Positions 32,825 through 34,041 of a stretch of 34,041 nt of DNA are shown here, piece by piece (within the stretch, counting starts at the first letter, position 1; every line of letters starts with the position of its first letter). Both the position numbers and the translations under genes were made by a program. Source of the DNA: Candidatus Zhuqueibacterota bacterium (lineage in GTDB: Bacteria; Zhuqueibacterota; Zhuqueibacteria; Zhuqueibacterales; Geothermadaptataceae); assembly GCA_030950365.1 (NCBI GenBank), contig JAUZRQ010000029.1, positions 1 through 34,041 on the forward strand, given 5' to 3'. Below the pieces are notes generated by a model. The model was not told the DNA's origin, did no database searches, and was given only the letters and a program-made list of their open reading frames with translations.

Positions 32825-33793
32825 GTGAACGAAACTATCACCGTCGCCGATGTGCTACGGGCGCGGCAGCGCATCGCGCCGTATCTGGTGCCAACGCCGG
32901 CGCACCGCTATCCGGCGCTGGAGAGACAAATCGGCTTCAACCTTTGGATTAAACATGAAAACCACCAACCCACCGGCGCATTCAAAGTCCGCGGCGGTGT
33001 GAACTACTGCGGTACGCTTTCGCCGGCCGAACGGCAAAAAGGCGTGATTGCCGCGTCCACCGGCAACCACGGCCAATCCGTGGCCTTTGCCGCACGGCTG
33101 TATGGCATCCCCTCCAAAATCGTGGTGCCCGAAGGCGCCAATCCGGACAAAGTGCGCGCCATCCAGAATTTTGGCGCAGATATCATCCATTTCGGCAAAA
33201 ACTATGAGGAGTGCAAGCGCCATGCCGAAGACCTGGCCGAGTCCACTGGCATTCGTTACATCAGCGCCGGCGATGAGCCGTTGCTGATTGCCGGCGTGGC
33301 GACGTACGCGTTGGAACTGCTGGAAACCGCGCCAGAGCTCGACGCCATTTACGTGCCCGTGGGCGGCGGCAGCGGCGCCTCGGGCTGCTGCATTGTCGGC
33401 CATGCCGTGCGGCCGGGCTTGAAGGTCATTGGCGTGCAATCGGCGCACGCGCCGGCGGTGTACGAATCGTGGAAAACGGGCAGCCACGTGACCACGGAAT
33501 CGGCCGACACCTTTGCCGAAGGCCTGGCCACGCTATCGCCGTTTGAGATGCCGCTGGGCATTTTGCGGCGCGAGCTGGACGATTTCGTGCTGGTCACCGA
33601 TGATGAGCTGCGTGAAGCCATCCGCATGCTGTTGACGTACACCCATAACATCGCCGAGGGTGCCGGCGCGGCCGCCTTTGCCGCGGCCTGGCGTGAGCGC
33701 GATAAATGGCAGGGCAAAAACGTGGCCGTGATCATGAGCGGCGGTAACTTAACCATGGAACAATTACGGGATATTCTGAAAGGAGCCAAATAG
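32825..33793 (+). CDS. Threonine/serine dehydratase (PLP fold type II)
   Basis: 322 residues, starting at GTG 32825 with GAGGA seven bases upstream. The PLP lysine is in QPTGAFKVRGG (K54), ASTGNHGQSVAFAA binds the cofactor phosphate side, and VPVGGGSGASGC is the glycine loop. IAEGAGAAAFAA and MSGGNLTMEQL complete the family pattern. The enzyme deaminates threonine (and/or serine) to a 2-oxo acid and ammonia in the cytoplasm. There is no C-terminal ACT regulatory domain, so it resembles the catabolic or racemase-like short class rather than isoleucine-feedback IlvA. No ilv gene is nearby. Substrate preference cannot be decided from the sequence. Confidence 0.93.
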   Translation: MNETITVADVLRARQRIAPYLVPTPAHRYPALERQIGFNLWIKHENHQPTGAFKVRGGVNYCGTLSPAERQKGVIAASTGNHGQSVAFAARLYGIPSKIVVPEGANPDKVRAIQNFGADIIHFGKNYEECKRHAEDLAESTGIRYISAGDEPLLIAGVATYALELLETAPELDAIYVPVGGGSGASGCCIVGHAVRPGLKVIGVQSAHAPAVYESWKTGSHVTTESADTFAEGLATLSPFEMPLGILRRELDDFVLVTDDELREAIRMLLTYTHNIAEGAGAAAFAAAWRERDKWQGKNVAVIMSGGNLTMEQLRDILKGAK

Positions 33794-33798
33794 CGGTG

Positions 33799-34041
33799 AT
33801 GACAACGACAAAGCGGATCCGAAACCGAGTTGGATGGATGATGATCGGGCTGGCTTTGTGTACGAGCCCATTGTTGGCGCAGGACCTGAGCGGCATCAGC
33901 ATCTGTATCGATCCCGGCCACGGGGCGGGCAATCAGAACCAGGGCCCAACGGGCCTGCGCGAGGCCGATGTCAACCTCGACGTCGGCCTTATGTGGCGTG
34001 ACCTGCTCAGGCGCGCCAATATCGACACCGTGCTGATGACG
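33799..34041 (+). CDS. Secreted N-acetylmuramoyl-L-alanine amidase (Amidase_3), N-terminal part
   Basis: The frame is open from ATG 33799 to the right edge (81 residues). A GTG directly before the ATG is an alternative start; AGGAG at 33781-33785 overlaps the end of the upstream gene. A signal peptide (about residues 1-28, ending near LLAQD) is followed by ISICIDPGHGAGNQNQGPTGLREADVNLDV. The His of DPGHG and the Glu of READ are zinc ligands of the Amidase_3 family, which cleaves the bond between MurNAc and the stem peptide in peptidoglycan. It begins 5 bp after the dehydratase stop, so the two share a transcript. The second half lies outside the window. Confidence 0.9.
   Translation, partial: MTTTKRIRNRVGWMMIGLALCTSPLLAQDLSGISICIDPGHGAGNQNQGPTGLREADVNLDVGLMWRDLLRRANIDTVLMT

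Overview
The window is 34 kb of a bacterial chromosome, slightly more than half G+C. It holds dense short operons on both strands, separated by intergenic stretches that carry hairpins and dispersed repeats. No tRNA, rRNA, CRISPR array, intact transposase or prophage gene was seen. Several features point to a Gram-negative member of the FCB group or a related candidate phylum (Calditrichota/KSB1-like is my guess, from memory only). These are a TonB/ExbB/ExbD set, secreted M28 peptidase and creatininase-like proteins, a Bacteroidota-like serine palmitoyltransferase, and cbb3 oxidase accessory genes. Several starts are TTG with a good Shine-Dalgarno (SD) sequence.

Layout. 1-2135: end of a cbb3 oxidase cytochrome c subunit, then ccoG/fixG and fixH. 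2147-4132: an exported MBL-fold protein (minus) and an exported creatininase-family protein (plus). 4284-4496: a pair of palindromes and a strong terminator. 4521-8342 (minus): a membrane fusion protein and two MacB/FtsX-type permeases, with no ATPase gene in the cluster. 8823-9449 (minus): mobA-like gene. 9974-13911: secreted M28 peptidase, an uncharacterised secreted protein, and mannose-1-phosphate guanylyltransferase. 13969-15040: three overlapping genes (small conserved protein, PTS IIA/PtsN-like, short zinc ribbon). 15032-18936: GNAT-fold protein, serine palmitoyltransferase and an NAD-dependent epimerase-type reductase, which together look like a bacterial ceramide pathway. 18945-19823: an exported protein with a BlaI/MecI-like winged helix. 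20091-21234: a small unknown protein and a polytopic membrane protein. 21416-22947: SCP2-like protein, CutA and an MBL hydrolase. 23056-25005: TonB, ExbB and ExbD. 25321-26356: an orphan OmpR/PhoB-type regulator with a degenerate receiver, behind a sigma-54-type promoter and a structured leader. 27135-31462 (minus): an alpha/beta hydrolase and a heterodimeric ABC exporter. 31680-34041: rlmH, threonine/serine dehydratase and the start of a secreted amidase.

Much of the content serves the cell envelope: sphingolipid-type lipid synthesis, sugar-nucleotide supply, two export systems, TonB energy transduction and a cell-wall amidase. Three copies of a 160-180 bp element with 14-bp terminal inverted repeats (8430-8597, 9495-9674, 32620-32783) sit 40-90 bp upstream of gene starts. 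The parts most worth a second look are the ceramide-like cluster, the exported winged-helix protein, the sigma-54/pseudo-receiver locus and this repeat family.
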